A DNA stretch of 64,000 nucleotides from a virus. The notes beneath the pieces were generated by a model that ran no database searches, was not told the DNA's origin, and saw nothing but the letters and a program-made list of their open reading frames with translations. The stretch spans positions 1-64,000 of IMG/VR virus record IMGVR_UViG_3300036795_000124; one strand, written 5' to 3'. The position numbers and the translations under genes were made by a program. Of this stretch, positions 31,656 to 40,432 are shown one piece after another. How positions within the stretch are numbered: the stretch's first letter is position 1; each line of letters starts with the position of its first letter.

Positions 31656-32540
31656 ATGCCCTCGAACATCTCTTTCAACCCGCTGCTCACCACGGTCGCG
31701 CCGGGCTCGTTCAACATCCAATCGGACGGCTTCATCCAGGGCACCATGATGGATGATCCGGCGGTGCGCTTTGCCTTGGCTGGCGGCGTATTGGCCACCA
31801 CGGAGACGCTGCCGATGTGGGGCGGCGTCGCGATCTACGAGGACATCCCGGGTGCTGCGGGCTCGCCCAACTCAATCCTGGGCGCGATCGTGGGCCGGGC
31901 TGCGTCGAATGCGGCGATCGCCGGCTTCTCGGTCTTCAATCAGGCCTCCAACTGGATCACCAGCCCGCAATCGCAGGCGCCCTCGGCCGCCGCCGGCATG
32001 ACGGTCCCCTATTTCCGGCTAGGGTCCGGCGCGCGCATCGCCGTCCAATGCGATCCATCGCTCGCCGCCGCGCTGCAGGGCGGTGCCACCAACCAACAGG
32101 TCAGCTGGGACATCAACAATCAGCTGCTCCAGCCGTACGAGACCACCGCGACGTACTCGATCACCTCGATCACCTGGGCGTCGACCAATGGCGGCCAGGG
32201 CACCGTGGTCGCGGCCGTGGCCACGCCTGTGGCTGGCGTCGGCGATCGGATCAACATCTCCGGGGCCACCAACACCGGAACCGGTGGCGCAGCAGCGGTC
32301 AACGGCAATTTCACCGTGACCCAGTTCACCGACAACCAGCATTTCGTGATCGGCATGCCGGCCGCCGCCGGCGTGATCGCGACCATCGCCGGGACCATCC
32401 TGGCGAATTACGGCATCGGCGCGCTGGCCGTGAAGGTGCTCGATTTCCAGATCGGCAATTCGCAGGTCGTCTCCTACGATCCGGTCCAGAATTTCGTGAA
32501 CTGGAATCGGTCGGGCGCTTGCGCGCTGATCCTGCTCTGA
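31656..32540 (+). CDS. Putative capsid decoration/structural cement protein
   Basis: 294 residues. Ala/Gly/Thr-rich, beta-dominated. Residues 160-245 form an Ig-like or BIG-like insert (ATYSITSITWAS..., then INISGATNTG). It lies just before the major capsid gene, where decoration proteins usually are. Call by position and composition. Confidence 0.55.
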   Translation: MPSNISFNPLLTTVAPGSFNIQSDGFIQGTMMDDPAVRFALAGGVLATTETLPMWGGVAIYEDIPGAAGSPNSILGAIVGRAASNAAIAGFSVFNQASNWITSPQSQAPSAAAGMTVPYFRLGSGARIAVQCDPSLAAALQGGATNQQVSWDINNQLLQPYETTATYSITSITWASTNGGQGTVVAAVATPVAGVGDRINISGATNTGTGGAAAVNGNFTVTQFTDNQHFVIGMPAAAGVIATIAGTILANYGIGALAVKVLDFQIGNSQVVSYDPVQNFVNWNRSGACALILL

Positions 32541-32566
32541 TCCCCAACTGACAAAGGCCAGCCGTC

Positions 32567-33583
32567 ATGGCGACAATTTCCCCGTCCTGGACCCAAGTCC
32601 ATCCGTCGTTTGTCGAGCCGGACATCCTGTTGCAGTATTCGCAGAAATCTGGGGCATGGGACGCGTTGGCCGAGGGCAAGCCGCGCACCAAGATTGGCTC
32701 GGAGGACCTGTACGTCTACATCAAGCGGCTCGATATCCGCACGCGGGTTCGCTCGGGCCAGTCGGCGTACAATCAGCTGCCATCGGTCGCCGTGGCGTTC
32801 AGCCAGATTTCACAACCCACCTATCTCGATCGGGTGCGCGCCGAATACGACCACCACGATACGGCGGCTACGGGTGAATGGGGTGCATCCATCGTCGAGG
32901 TCCAACGGCTCGGCATGCGGCAGGGCTTGTTCCAGACGCTGCGCAACAAGCTGCTGTATGGCGAGAACCCTGGCGAGGGCATCGTCAATACGCCCGGCAT
33001 CACCACGACCAACCTGCCGGCGGACAGCTACGGCAACCAGACCTTCGTGACCTACGACAACGGCCAGTTGGCGGTGTTCTTCCTGACGCAGGTCTCCAAC
33101 CTGAAGACGCGGACGCTGCAGTTCGGCATGCCCAATCGCTACGGGCTGGTGGGGCCGCAGCGCATCCTGGGCGGCATGGCGACGCAGAACATCGTCCAAC
33201 TGGTGCAGTACCAGCGCCCCGGCGCCGGCACGCAGACGACCAAGGGCGTGATCGATGCGATCGAGGCCGAGAATGGCGACAATTTCTTCTGGGCCTACGA
33301 TGATACGCTGATCGGCCAGGGCGCCAACGGCAACGATCTGGTGTTGCTGGTCATGCCGGAGGTCCAAAAGCCCGGCGGCGATCCGTTCAATACCAACGAA
33401 TTCTCCAATGTCTCGCCCGGTCTCGATGCCTGCGTGCTGCAATACATCGACATGGCGGCGCCGCGCGAAATCCCCACACCATTGGCCGGCGGCGCGATCG
33501 ACGTCTTGTCGGAATGGCGCTCGAGCTGCGGCTGGGTGATCCGTCCCGAGGCGGCTACCGCTATCAGCATCCAGTACCAATAG
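32567..33583 (+). CDS. Major capsid protein (DUF2184-like)
   Basis: 338 residues, ATG behind GACAAAGGCCAGCC. Features of the coat family: YVYIKRLDIRTRVRSGQ, a long central QTLRNKLLYGENP, TRTLQFGMPNRYGLVGPQRIL and a final EWRSSCGWVIRPEAATAI. Length and gene order fit the major coat. High G+C and frequent use of preferred codons agree with a highly expressed gene. Confidence 0.75.
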   Translation: MATISPSWTQVHPSFVEPDILLQYSQKSGAWDALAEGKPRTKIGSEDLYVYIKRLDIRTRVRSGQSAYNQLPSVAVAFSQISQPTYLDRVRAEYDHHDTAATGEWGASIVEVQRLGMRQGLFQTLRNKLLYGENPGEGIVNTPGITTTNLPADSYGNQTFVTYDNGQLAVFFLTQVSNLKTRTLQFGMPNRYGLVGPQRILGGMATQNIVQLVQYQRPGAGTQTTKGVIDAIEAENGDNFFWAYDDTLIGQGANGNDLVLLVMPEVQKPGGDPFNTNEFSNVSPGLDACVLQYIDMAAPREIPTPLAGGAIDVLSEWRSSCGWVIRPEAATAISIQYQ

Positions 33584-33736
33584 GGGGCACGGCGTTCCGG
33601 GACGCGGGGGAGGGCGGCGCAGACCGAGACGCGGCCCGAAGTACTACACGTGTGGCCCCGAGCGTGCTGCGAACCCGGGTCGGGGCATCAATATCGCGAC
33701 GCCAAAAGGGGCCGCGCACACATTGGAGCCCAGGGA

Positions 33737-34291
33737 ATGGCCCGTCTCTATATCGCCAACTGCACCAAACAGGTTCACGAATTCTGTTATCGCGTGCCCG
33801 CCGATGATGGCGCCGCATATAGTCGCACCGTCCGCACGCAGCGGATCGACCCTGGAACTCAACAGCTCATCCATACCGAGACGGCGCTGCAAATCCTGGA
33901 AGCGATCGTCGATCAGCACGTCATCTATGGCTTGCTGCCGGCGGCCGAGGTGGTCAGGACCAAGAATTTCGTGGGGCTGTGCTTCTCGTTCGATAAGCCA
34001 GTTACCATGGAGGCCATCGCCTACGCATTGGATCGCAACGAGGGTGTGAACTTCGATCGCGCCGAGGAGCGGCGTGAGATCAATGCGATCGGCGTGGCCG
34101 ATGCCCTGGAAGGAATTGGCGAGCAATTGCGCCATGATGGGCGTCGGGTGCCGCCCCTTCGCGGCGTCGATGTCGAGACGCTGGAGGATGGCGACGATCC
34201 GAAATTCGCCCACGCCATCCGGGTCGATAAGGGCGTTCCGCGCGCCGACGGCCGCGTTATCCAACCGGCCCGCCGGCCGGCACGCGCCTGA
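33737..34291 (+). CDS. Hypothetical head/neck protein
   Basis: 184 residues, ATG behind CCCAGGGA. Begins MARLYIANCTKQVHEFCYRVP. The C-terminus is basic and Pro-rich. About 150 bp of noncoding sequence without evident structure separates it from the capsid gene. It lies between capsid and connector genes. Confidence 0.55.
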   Translation: MARLYIANCTKQVHEFCYRVPADDGAAYSRTVRTQRIDPGTQQLIHTETALQILEAIVDQHVIYGLLPAAEVVRTKNFVGLCFSFDKPVTMEAIAYALDRNEGVNFDRAEERREINAIGVADALEGIGEQLRHDGRRVPPLRGVDVETLEDGDDPKFAHAIRVDKGVPRADGRVIQPARRPARA

Positions 34292-34767
34292 TGTCGGGTT
34301 TTGCCACACCGGGGCAGGCCAATCTTGCGGATTATACCGTGTTCCTGCGCAGCATCGGATTGAACGCCGCTGTGCTGCCTGATGACTCGATGTGGATACC
34401 GATCACCTTCGAGGTCGCCAAGGCCACGGTCAATCCGTTGCTGGCGCTCGGCGGATGCGGCCCCACGGTGCCAAATTTCTATGTGCTGGCGCTCTACAAT
34501 CTGGGCGCCGACCGGGTGATCAATTTCGCCCCGGATCAGCCGAACCAGACCTTCTTCAGCGATCTTCGCTCATCCCTGGCGCTGAATTCGTTCGCCTCTG
34601 GCCTGGTGACCGCATCGTCGGATCAAAGCACATCGCAGACGCTTGAGACCATCGAGGCGGCGAAGAAAATGACGATCGGCGATTTGCAGTTGGCCAAGAC
34701 GCCCTATGGCAGGTTGTACCTCTCGCTCGCGCAGAAATATGGCCCGAACATCTGGGGATTGTCATGA
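34291..34767 (+). CDS. Head-tail connector-like protein (DUF4054 type?)
   Basis: 158 residues starting in a TGATG overlap. LALYNLGADRVINFAP, then a C-terminal TPYGRLYLSLAQKYGP resembles connector proteins that follow capsid genes in myophages. Family assignment is from memory. Confidence 0.5.
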   Translation: MSGFATPGQANLADYTVFLRSIGLNAAVLPDDSMWIPITFEVAKATVNPLLALGGCGPTVPNFYVLALYNLGADRVINFAPDQPNQTFFSDLRSSLALNSFASGLVTASSDQSTSQTLETIEAAKKMTIGDLQLAKTPYGRLYLSLAQKYGPNIWGLS

Positions 34768-35093
34768 GCGATCGACCCAAGACGACGCTGACCGGTGGCT
34801 CGCCCGTCACGGCCGATCATCGCGAAATCAAAGCGAACGGCCAGCAGAAGGATTACGTCGTGCTATCCGAGGAAGAACGCGCCAAGGGGTTCGTACGCCC
34901 GGTGCGTCAGGCTTACATTCACGCGAAGTGCCACGGCAGGACGACGATGGGATTGGCGCTCGCCGAGACCTACGCGCGCGATCCTTCGTTCTATAGCGGC
35001 ACATTCTGTGCTGTGTGTGGTTCGCATTTTCCGGTCGGCGCCAACGGTGAATTCACCTGGGACGACGGATCGGGGGAGAAGGTCGGCACGTGA
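34764..35093 (+). CDS. Conserved phage protein with CxxC
   Basis: 109 residues, ATGA overlap. RQAYIHAKCHGRTTMGLALAETYARDPSFY, then FCAVCGSHFP is a pattern I know from small phage genes in the neck region. Probably zinc-binding; function unknown. Confidence 0.6.
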   Translation: MSDRPKTTLTGGSPVTADHREIKANGQQKDYVVLSEEERAKGFVRPVRQAYIHAKCHGRTTMGLALAETYARDPSFYSGTFCAVCGSHFPVGANGEFTWDDGSGEKVGT

Positions 35094-35521
35094 CCACGCT
35101 GCTGCATCTTGGGGTGAATGACGTTCCGTATAGCATCGGCAAGGGCAAGACCACCGGCGACGTCGCGGAAATTCTCGAGCACAAGTACCACATCATGGCG
35201 ACGTTTGCGCAGATCTACGATCGTCAAATACGCGAGGCGGCGACCAAATCGATCCAGGGCGCGGTATCGACCATGATCATACGCGGGGTTGGATCGACCA
35301 AGCGGCATCCTTTGGCGGGGGCGACCGGCGAGATCGAGCATCTGTTCAAGCAGGCGCTGTCGCAACGCGCGTTCGATGGCAAGATCACCGGCGTGCCGAC
35401 CCTGGCCGCGCTGCGCGGCGTCAGCCATCGCTTCAAGCGTCCCTATGCGCGCAGGCCTGCGCGGCCCTCGTTCATCGACACAGGTTTGTACCAGAGCAGT
35501 TTCCGGGCCTGGGTCGATTGA
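35090..35521 (+). CDS. Putative head-tail completion protein
   Basis: 143 residues, GTG in a GTGA overlap. Helical with a basic C-terminus (RRPARPSFIDTGLYQSSFRAWVD); the DTGLYQSSFRAW end is typical of tail-completion (minor tail) proteins of myophages. Call by pattern and location. Confidence 0.5.
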   Translation: MTTLLHLGVNDVPYSIGKGKTTGDVAEILEHKYHIMATFAQIYDRQIREAATKSIQGAVSTMIIRGVGSTKRHPLAGATGEIEHLFKQALSQRAFDGKITGVPTLAALRGVSHRFKRPYARRPARPSFIDTGLYQSSFRAWVD

Positions 35522-35522
35522 T

Positions 35523-36509
35523 ATGGCATCCATCGACGAGCTCATGGGCAATCCGGCGACCGGGCTCGCCGATGCGCTTGCCGCCGGTCTCATCGATCTG
35601 TCGAAGGCGCGCGAGATTACGCTGGATTATTATACCCGCATCGTCCTGCCGCTCGATGGCTTCGTCTTCTGGATCGCGAGCGGCACGGTCACCGTCAAGG
35701 GTGTGCTGCATTACACCTCCGATCGCCCGCAGGATGAGGATGGGACGCTGACCGAATCCACCGTGGTGCTGACATGCACACAGGAGATCGTCCAGCTCAA
35801 CGCCTCGAATACCCAAACCCTGGTCGTGGGTGAAATCGAGGGGCAGAAATACGCCTTTCATCGCCACGGGTTCTTCTTCCGTGAGGCCAATGTCTGGCAC
35901 TACGAGGGCACCACCATCAACGCCAATCTGTCGACGCAGCTGATCGATGATCCCTCAGCGCTCGATCCCACCCAGGTCATCGTCTCCGACAGCCTGCCGA
36001 TCTGGTTGCAGATCGCCAGCTATTCGCCGATATGGCTGAACCCGCCAAATCCCATGGTCACGCTGTATCCGTCCTATCTGGTGCCCGACAACCTGCCGCC
36101 GATTTATGGCGCGGTGCACCATGAACCCGAGGCGATCCGCGCCTTGCAGGACGCGCCGCTGCTGCGCCCGCAAATCGGCGTCACGCCCGGCACCCCGCCG
36201 GTCAATGTCGGACTGCTGCACAATCAGCTGGTGACCGAACAGGTGCGCGTGACGCTGTATGGATGCAACAATGCGATGGCAGTGGATTTCCTCGATACCG
36301 TGCTGCGGTATTCGCTCGATACCGACAACATCGGCATCATGAACATGCCGGCGATTCGCGACGGCAAGAAAGGATGGGCGGACGGCATGTTGATCGCTCA
36401 GCAGAAGATCATCGATTTCGACATCAGTTATGTGCAAAATCGCGCCTACGCGGTCGCGACACAGCTGATCCTGTCCGCGCAGGCCAGCGTCATCGACGCC
36501 ACCCCGTGA
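35523..36509 (+). CDS. Neck/tail-terminator region structural protein
   Basis: 328 residues from the ATG 35523, 1 bp after the previous stop. Mostly beta, with GFVFWIASGTVTVKGVLHYTSDRPQDEDGTLTESTVVLT. It lies at the head-tail junction. The family is common in myophages; its exact role is unknown to me. Confidence 0.55.
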   Translation: MASIDELMGNPATGLADALAAGLIDLSKAREITLDYYTRIVLPLDGFVFWIASGTVTVKGVLHYTSDRPQDEDGTLTESTVVLTCTQEIVQLNASNTQTLVVGEIEGQKYAFHRHGFFFREANVWHYEGTTINANLSTQLIDDPSALDPTQVIVSDSLPIWLQIASYSPIWLNPPNPMVTLYPSYLVPDNLPPIYGAVHHEPEAIRALQDAPLLRPQIGVTPGTPPVNVGLLHNQLVTEQVRVTLYGCNNAMAVDFLDTVLRYSLDTDNIGIMNMPAIRDGKKGWADGMLIAQQKIIDFDISYVQNRAYAVATQLILSAQASVIDATP

Positions 36510-36532
36510 CCGTGTGTTAATCGGAGATCGCT

Positions 36533-36850
36533 ATGGCCAAAAACTTCCGCGCAGGAAATGCCAGCTCGATCGTGAATGGCGGAACGGCCGTCGCGGCGAT
36601 CATCGGGCCATGCAACGGCGGCTATATCGCCAATCCCGCTAACGCGGCAGCTCAGGGAATCGGCGCGGCTGAGGCGCTCTATGTCGATCCTACGACACCA
36701 CCCGGCCATGCGGACGCGAACGCGAACGGCACATGCAGCGCGATACAACCGGGCGGTGTGTGGACGCTGGCACAACCGATCGGTACTGGCCAGACGATCT
36801 GGGCAAACGCGACAACCACGAATCACGCCTTCACCGTGGTTATCAACTGA
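36533..36850 (+). CDS. Hypothetical Ala/Gly-rich protein
   Basis: 105 residues behind GGAGATCGCT. Ala/Asn/Gly-rich, beta-like, no signal peptide. The next gene starts on its stop (TGATG). It opens the accessory cassette between neck and sheath genes. Confidence 0.5.
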   Translation: MAKNFRAGNASSIVNGGTAVAAIIGPCNGGYIANPANAAAQGIGAAEALYVDPTTPPGHADANANGTCSAIQPGGVWTLAQPIGTGQTIWANATTTNHAFTVVIN

Positions 36851-37884
36851 TGCGCGGCCTCACGCGCGCTGCCACGTTTCTGCTGCTGACAGCATCTCTC
36901 GCAGCAGCGCAACCAAGCCCGAGTGGTCCCGGCACAGGCCCGAGCCCGAGCGGCGGATCGACCATCACGACCACGATTTATACGAGCACAACGAGCGGGA
37001 TCGTTCTCTCTGGAACGCTCGGGCGCATCATCGTCAAGGGGCAGGGCGGTTGCGGCGGTGCCGGCGGGGGTATCACGACGCCGTTCACCGGGGCTGGCGG
37101 CGGCGGAGGCGGCGGCGGATCGAACAAGGACACCGGTTGGTTTCCGCTCTCAATTCTCTCTGGAACCGGCACAGTTACCATCGGAACGTCATGCACGGCG
37201 GCCTCCGGCGCGGGAATCGGAGGAACCGGCGCCAACGGTTCGGTTGGAGCCAACGCGACCTATGCACAGACGGGATTGCCGGGAGCCATAGTCTCGTTTG
37301 GCGGCGGTGGCGGTGCGGGTGCGGTTGGCGGCGCTGGCGCGACGGCGACGGGCGGCGGCGGCGGCGCCGGAACGGCCGCCGTCGGGGGAAGCTCCACGAA
37401 TACCACGGGCGGAACCGCAGGGACCAACGGCGGCGTGGCTGGCGGCTCCGGCACGTTCTCCCTTGCCAATCCTAACGCTTTTGGCGGTGGCGGCGGTGGC
37501 GGGTCCTCGACTGCCGGCGTCGCGGGGTCCGCCTCGCAGACTACAGTCGGGGCGACCGGCGGTGGTGCCGGTGGAGGCTGCAATGTGGCGACACCGGCTG
37601 CTGGCGGTCTGGCAACGGCCATGTTCACTACGCCTTCAACCGCTGGGGGAACAACGGCTGGGGCTACAGGGAATCCCGGAAACACAGGACCTGCGTCCCT
37701 CGGTGGATGGGGCGGCTCTGGCGGCTCTGGCGGCGCCGGAGGCACGTCAGCGGGGGGCAAGGGCGGTGATGGAGGTGTGGGAGGCGGTGGTGGCGGTGGC
37801 GGTGGCTCTGGTTGCGGCGCCGCAGCGACTGGCGGCAATGGCGGCGTTGGTGGCGCTGCGCAAATCATCACCATGACGCAGTAA
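36850..37884 (+). CDS. Exported glycine-rich protein 1
   Basis: 344 residues from the ATG 36850. Residues 1-24 form a Sec signal peptide (RGLTRAATFLLLTASLAAAQ). The rest is up to half Gly, with runs GGGGGGGG and repeated GGxGG. Gly-rich parts are known in tail fibre tips, but a signal peptide points to export by the living host. Paralogue of the gene at 39353. Confidence 0.6.
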   Translation: MRGLTRAATFLLLTASLAAAQPSPSGPGTGPSPSGGSTITTTIYTSTTSGIVLSGTLGRIIVKGQGGCGGAGGGITTPFTGAGGGGGGGGSNKDTGWFPLSILSGTGTVTIGTSCTAASGAGIGGTGANGSVGANATYAQTGLPGAIVSFGGGGGAGAVGGAGATATGGGGGAGTAAVGGSSTNTTGGTAGTNGGVAGGSGTFSLANPNAFGGGGGGGSSTAGVAGSASQTTVGATGGGAGGGCNVATPAAGGLATAMFTTPSTAGGTTAGATGNPGNTGPASLGGWGGSGGSGGAGGTSAGGKGGDGGVGGGGGGGGGSGCGAAATGGNGGVGGAAQIITMTQ

Positions 37885-37889
37885 CAGCC

Positions 37890-38537
37890 ATGGCACAGTC
37901 TAAGTTCTTCGATCTGATCAAGTGCTTCTCGACCACCGTTGGCACCGGAAATCTAACAATCGGACCGGCGGTGCCTGGTTTCCTGAATTTTAGTACCGGC
38001 GGCGTGGTTTCCGGCGACCCTGTTCCGTACACACTCTTCGACGGGCCATCACCGTCCACCGGTCAGATTACCGCCAGCGAGACCGGCCAGGGCACGGCCA
38101 CGCTGTCCGGAAGCACATGGGCGCTAACCAGACACATCCGCAAATCCACCAACGACAATGCAGCAATCAACTGTAGCGGCAACGAAGTAGTTGCGCTCAC
38201 TTTGGCGGCGGAAGATCTGGAATTTGTCGGCAGGATCAGCGGCACGTTTGGCGCTGACGGATCGATGGTGGATCAGTTGCCGGCAGGAGCAGTGATTACA
38301 GGGGGGAGGATCACTGCTAATAATTCCACCGGGGTCACCATCTCTCTGGGGTCGTCCTCTGGCGGCGGCGATCTGTTGCAGGCGACGGCTATCGCTGGCG
38401 CACCGAACCCAGGTCAGCCTCTGCAGGGCATCAACTTCCTGACGACCATGTTCGCCTCAGATCAGACGATATTCGTCCACGCGCCAGCATGGGCAGGCGC
38501 ATCCGTCACCATCACCATTTGGTTCCTGGGACCATAA
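37890..38537 (+). CDS. Hypothetical beta-rich protein
   Basis: 215 residues, ATG behind GTAACAGCC. Ser/Thr/Gly-rich beta protein, ending FVHAPAWAGASVTITIWFLGP. No signal peptide. It sits between exported proteins; could be a fibre-like or adhesin-type protein. Confidence 0.5.
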   Translation: MAQSKFFDLIKCFSTTVGTGNLTIGPAVPGFLNFSTGGVVSGDPVPYTLFDGPSPSTGQITASETGQGTATLSGSTWALTRHIRKSTNDNAAINCSGNEVVALTLAAEDLEFVGRISGTFGADGSMVDQLPAGAVITGGRITANNSTGVTISLGSSSGGGDLLQATAIAGAPNPGQPLQGINFLTTMFASDQTIFVHAPAWAGASVTITIWFLGP

Positions 38538-38538
38538 G

Positions 38539-39027
38539 ATGATGAAACGCCTATTGCTTGTGGTCTCAATCGTTGGCGTTATCGCGGCGGGTCCGCCTCC
38601 GGTCCCCACCCAGAACGGCGGGACGGGAACCGGGGCGCCATCGACGACCGGCCAGATTCCGATCAGCCAAGCTGATGGCAGTTCGACCTGGACAAGTATC
38701 GCCGGGTGCAATCTGTCTGTCGGCGGGTTCATGCTGTGCAACAGCACCGCAGGATCGGTGGTAAACCGAAGCGGCTCGATTACGGCGGGAGGCGTCGCGC
38801 AAACCGTCATGCCTCCAAATCAGAATCGCAGCGGATGCAACATCCAGGCGCTTGGCGGCAGCGACCTGTGGGTGAACATCAGCGGAACGGCATCACCGGG
38901 GACCGGATCATACGACATTCCGCCCGGCTCGGTGTTCGTCTGCACACAGCCGACGCCGACCGGGAGCATCAGCATCTTCAGCGCGATCACCGGGACGCCG
39001 TTCACCGCGACGGAACTATCGCAATGA
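38539..39027 (+). CDS. Exported beta-rich protein (paralogue A)
   Basis: 162 residues. Signal peptide (MMKRLLLVVSIVGVIAAG). The mature part starts PPPVPTQNGGTGTG. The C-terminal 87 residues (NRSGSITAGGVAQTV..., then GSVFVC and SIFSAITGTPFTATEL) are closely similar to the following gene. One or two Cys pairs per domain suggest a periplasmic or external location. Confidence 0.55.
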   Translation: MMKRLLLVVSIVGVIAAGPPPVPTQNGGTGTGAPSTTGQIPISQADGSSTWTSIAGCNLSVGGFMLCNSTAGSVVNRSGSITAGGVAQTVMPPNQNRSGCNIQALGGSDLWVNISGTASPGTGSYDIPPGSVFVCTQPTPTGSISIFSAITGTPFTATELSQ

Positions 39028-39356
39028 GTCGTCCTCTCTGCGCATTGCTGTTCCTGTTCCTGGGAACCGTCTGCGCGACTGCCGCTCAGGTCAACCGCAG
39101 CGGATCGATCATTCTAGGGGGCACGGCGCAGACGCTGGCGCCGGCGAACCTCAATAGGTTAGGATGCGTGATTCAGCCGCTTGGGACGACCGACTTCTGG
39201 ATCAGCCTCACCGGCACCGCAGGTGCCGGACTTGGCTCGTACGTCGTCCCGGCCGGCTCGGTGTTCGTCTGTCCCAAGCCGGCGCCGACCGGAGCCATAA
39301 CGATCTTCAGCAACAGCACCGGGCAGCCCTTTACCGCCGTGGAGCTCACCCAATGA
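39024..39356 (+). CDS. Exported beta-rich protein (paralogue B)
   Basis: 110 residues, ATGA overlap. Signal peptide (SRPLCALLFLFLGTVCATAAQ), then one copy of the domain also present in the previous gene (NRSGSIILGGTAQTL..., GSVFVC, TIFSNSTGQPFTAVEL). A tandem duplication is clear. Function unknown. Confidence 0.55.
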   Translation: MSRPLCALLFLFLGTVCATAAQVNRSGSIILGGTAQTLAPANLNRLGCVIQPLGTTDFWISLTGTAGAGLGSYVVPAGSVFVCPKPAPTGAITIFSNSTGQPFTAVELTQ

Positions 39357-40429
39357 GGCGCTTCCTTCTCACGGCCGCGGCCCTGCTTCTGCTGTCGTCT
39401 TCGGCTTTGGCTGACATCTCGTTCGCGCCACATTTCCCCTATGCCGTCGTGTTCACCGGCGGCCCTGTGGCGACGTTCGGGTCCGTCACTGGGGGCAGTG
39501 GCTACACGACTGGTACCTACACCAATGTGCCGCTCACCGGCGGCAGCGGCACCGGGGCGCAGGCGACGATAGTGATCGCTGGCGGCGCGGTGACCACCGT
39601 CACGCTGACCAATCCCGGCGCCGCGATAACGAGCACGGGTGCCGTCGGCTATCTCGTCATCGACGTTCTTTCGGCCGATACGGCGACGATCGGCGGCGGC
39701 GCCGGCAGCGGGTTTTCGATCCCTGTCGCGACCGTGGGCACCTACGTATGGCCGACGCCGCAATTCGGCTCCAGCCTTCTCGTGGACGAATGCGGCGGGG
39801 GAGCCGGGGGCGGCGGAGGGCAGTCGACTTCCGGCGCAGGCGGCGGCGGCGGCAGCTCCGGATCGTCCGTCTACAACTGGCCGCTTCCCTTCACCCCCGG
39901 GTCCTCGCTGACCATCGCTCCTGGACAGCCCGGTGTTGGAGGATTGGTGGACGGCGTCGGCGGCGCTGGCGGTGCCAGTTCCGTAACGGGCGGCCTGCAG
40001 GTTCTTCCGTCGATCCCTGGCGGCGGCGGCGGGCAACCCGGCGCGGCTAACGTCGGAGGCACGGGCGGCAACGCCGGCAACGGCCAGGGCGGCGGCGGCG
40101 CGGCTGGTGCGATCGGCTCGACGTCCGCGCTCAACAATATCCACTACATGAACGGCAATGGCGGCGGCGGTGGCGGCAGTATAGCAGGCGTCGGGGGTGC
40201 GGGAGGCGGCGGCCTGATAGGGCCGTTCAGCTCGACGGCGGCGGGCGCCGGCAATGGGGCAGGCGGCGGGGGCGCCAGGTCCGTATACGGCGACGGCGCG
40301 CATGGCGGCGACAACGGGAGCAACGACGCCAGGTCGCCGGTGACCGGCTTCTGCGGCGGCGGGGGCGGCGGGGCGGTTACTTTCCCAGGTGCGCCCGGTG
40401 CGCCGGGGATGGTCGAGCTCAGGTTCTAG
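39353..40429 (+). CDS. Exported glycine-rich protein 2
   Basis: 358 residues, ATGA overlap. Signal peptide (RRFLLTAAALLLLSSSALAD). Residues 25-130 are beta-like (GGSGYTTGTYTNVPLTGGSG). Residues 140-345 are Gly-rich (up to nine Gly in a row). It ends in GAPGMVELRF. A surface-associated product is likely. Confidence 0.6.
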   Translation: MRRFLLTAAALLLLSSSALADISFAPHFPYAVVFTGGPVATFGSVTGGSGYTTGTYTNVPLTGGSGTGAQATIVIAGGAVTTVTLTNPGAAITSTGAVGYLVIDVLSADTATIGGGAGSGFSIPVATVGTYVWPTPQFGSSLLVDECGGGAGGGGGQSTSGAGGGGGSSGSSVYNWPLPFTPGSSLTIAPGQPGVGGLVDGVGGAGGASSVTGGLQVLPSIPGGGGGQPGAANVGGTGGNAGNGQGGGGAAGAIGSTSALNNIHYMNGNGGGGGGSIAGVGGAGGGGLIGPFSSTAAGAGNGAGGGGARSVYGDGAHGGDNGSNDARSPVTGFCGGGGGGAVTFPGAPGAPGMVELRF

Positions 40430-40432
40430 ACG

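Noticed and set aside
30698-31801. Antisense frame with very hydrophobic stretches opposite the scaffold gene
   Set aside because: The Leu/Val-rich runs are simply the complement of the Asp/Lys codon runs.
39173-40303. Antisense 376-codon frame opposite the Gly-rich gene
   Set aside because: Produced by GGC-type codon repeats; no start signal and Ala/Arg composition.
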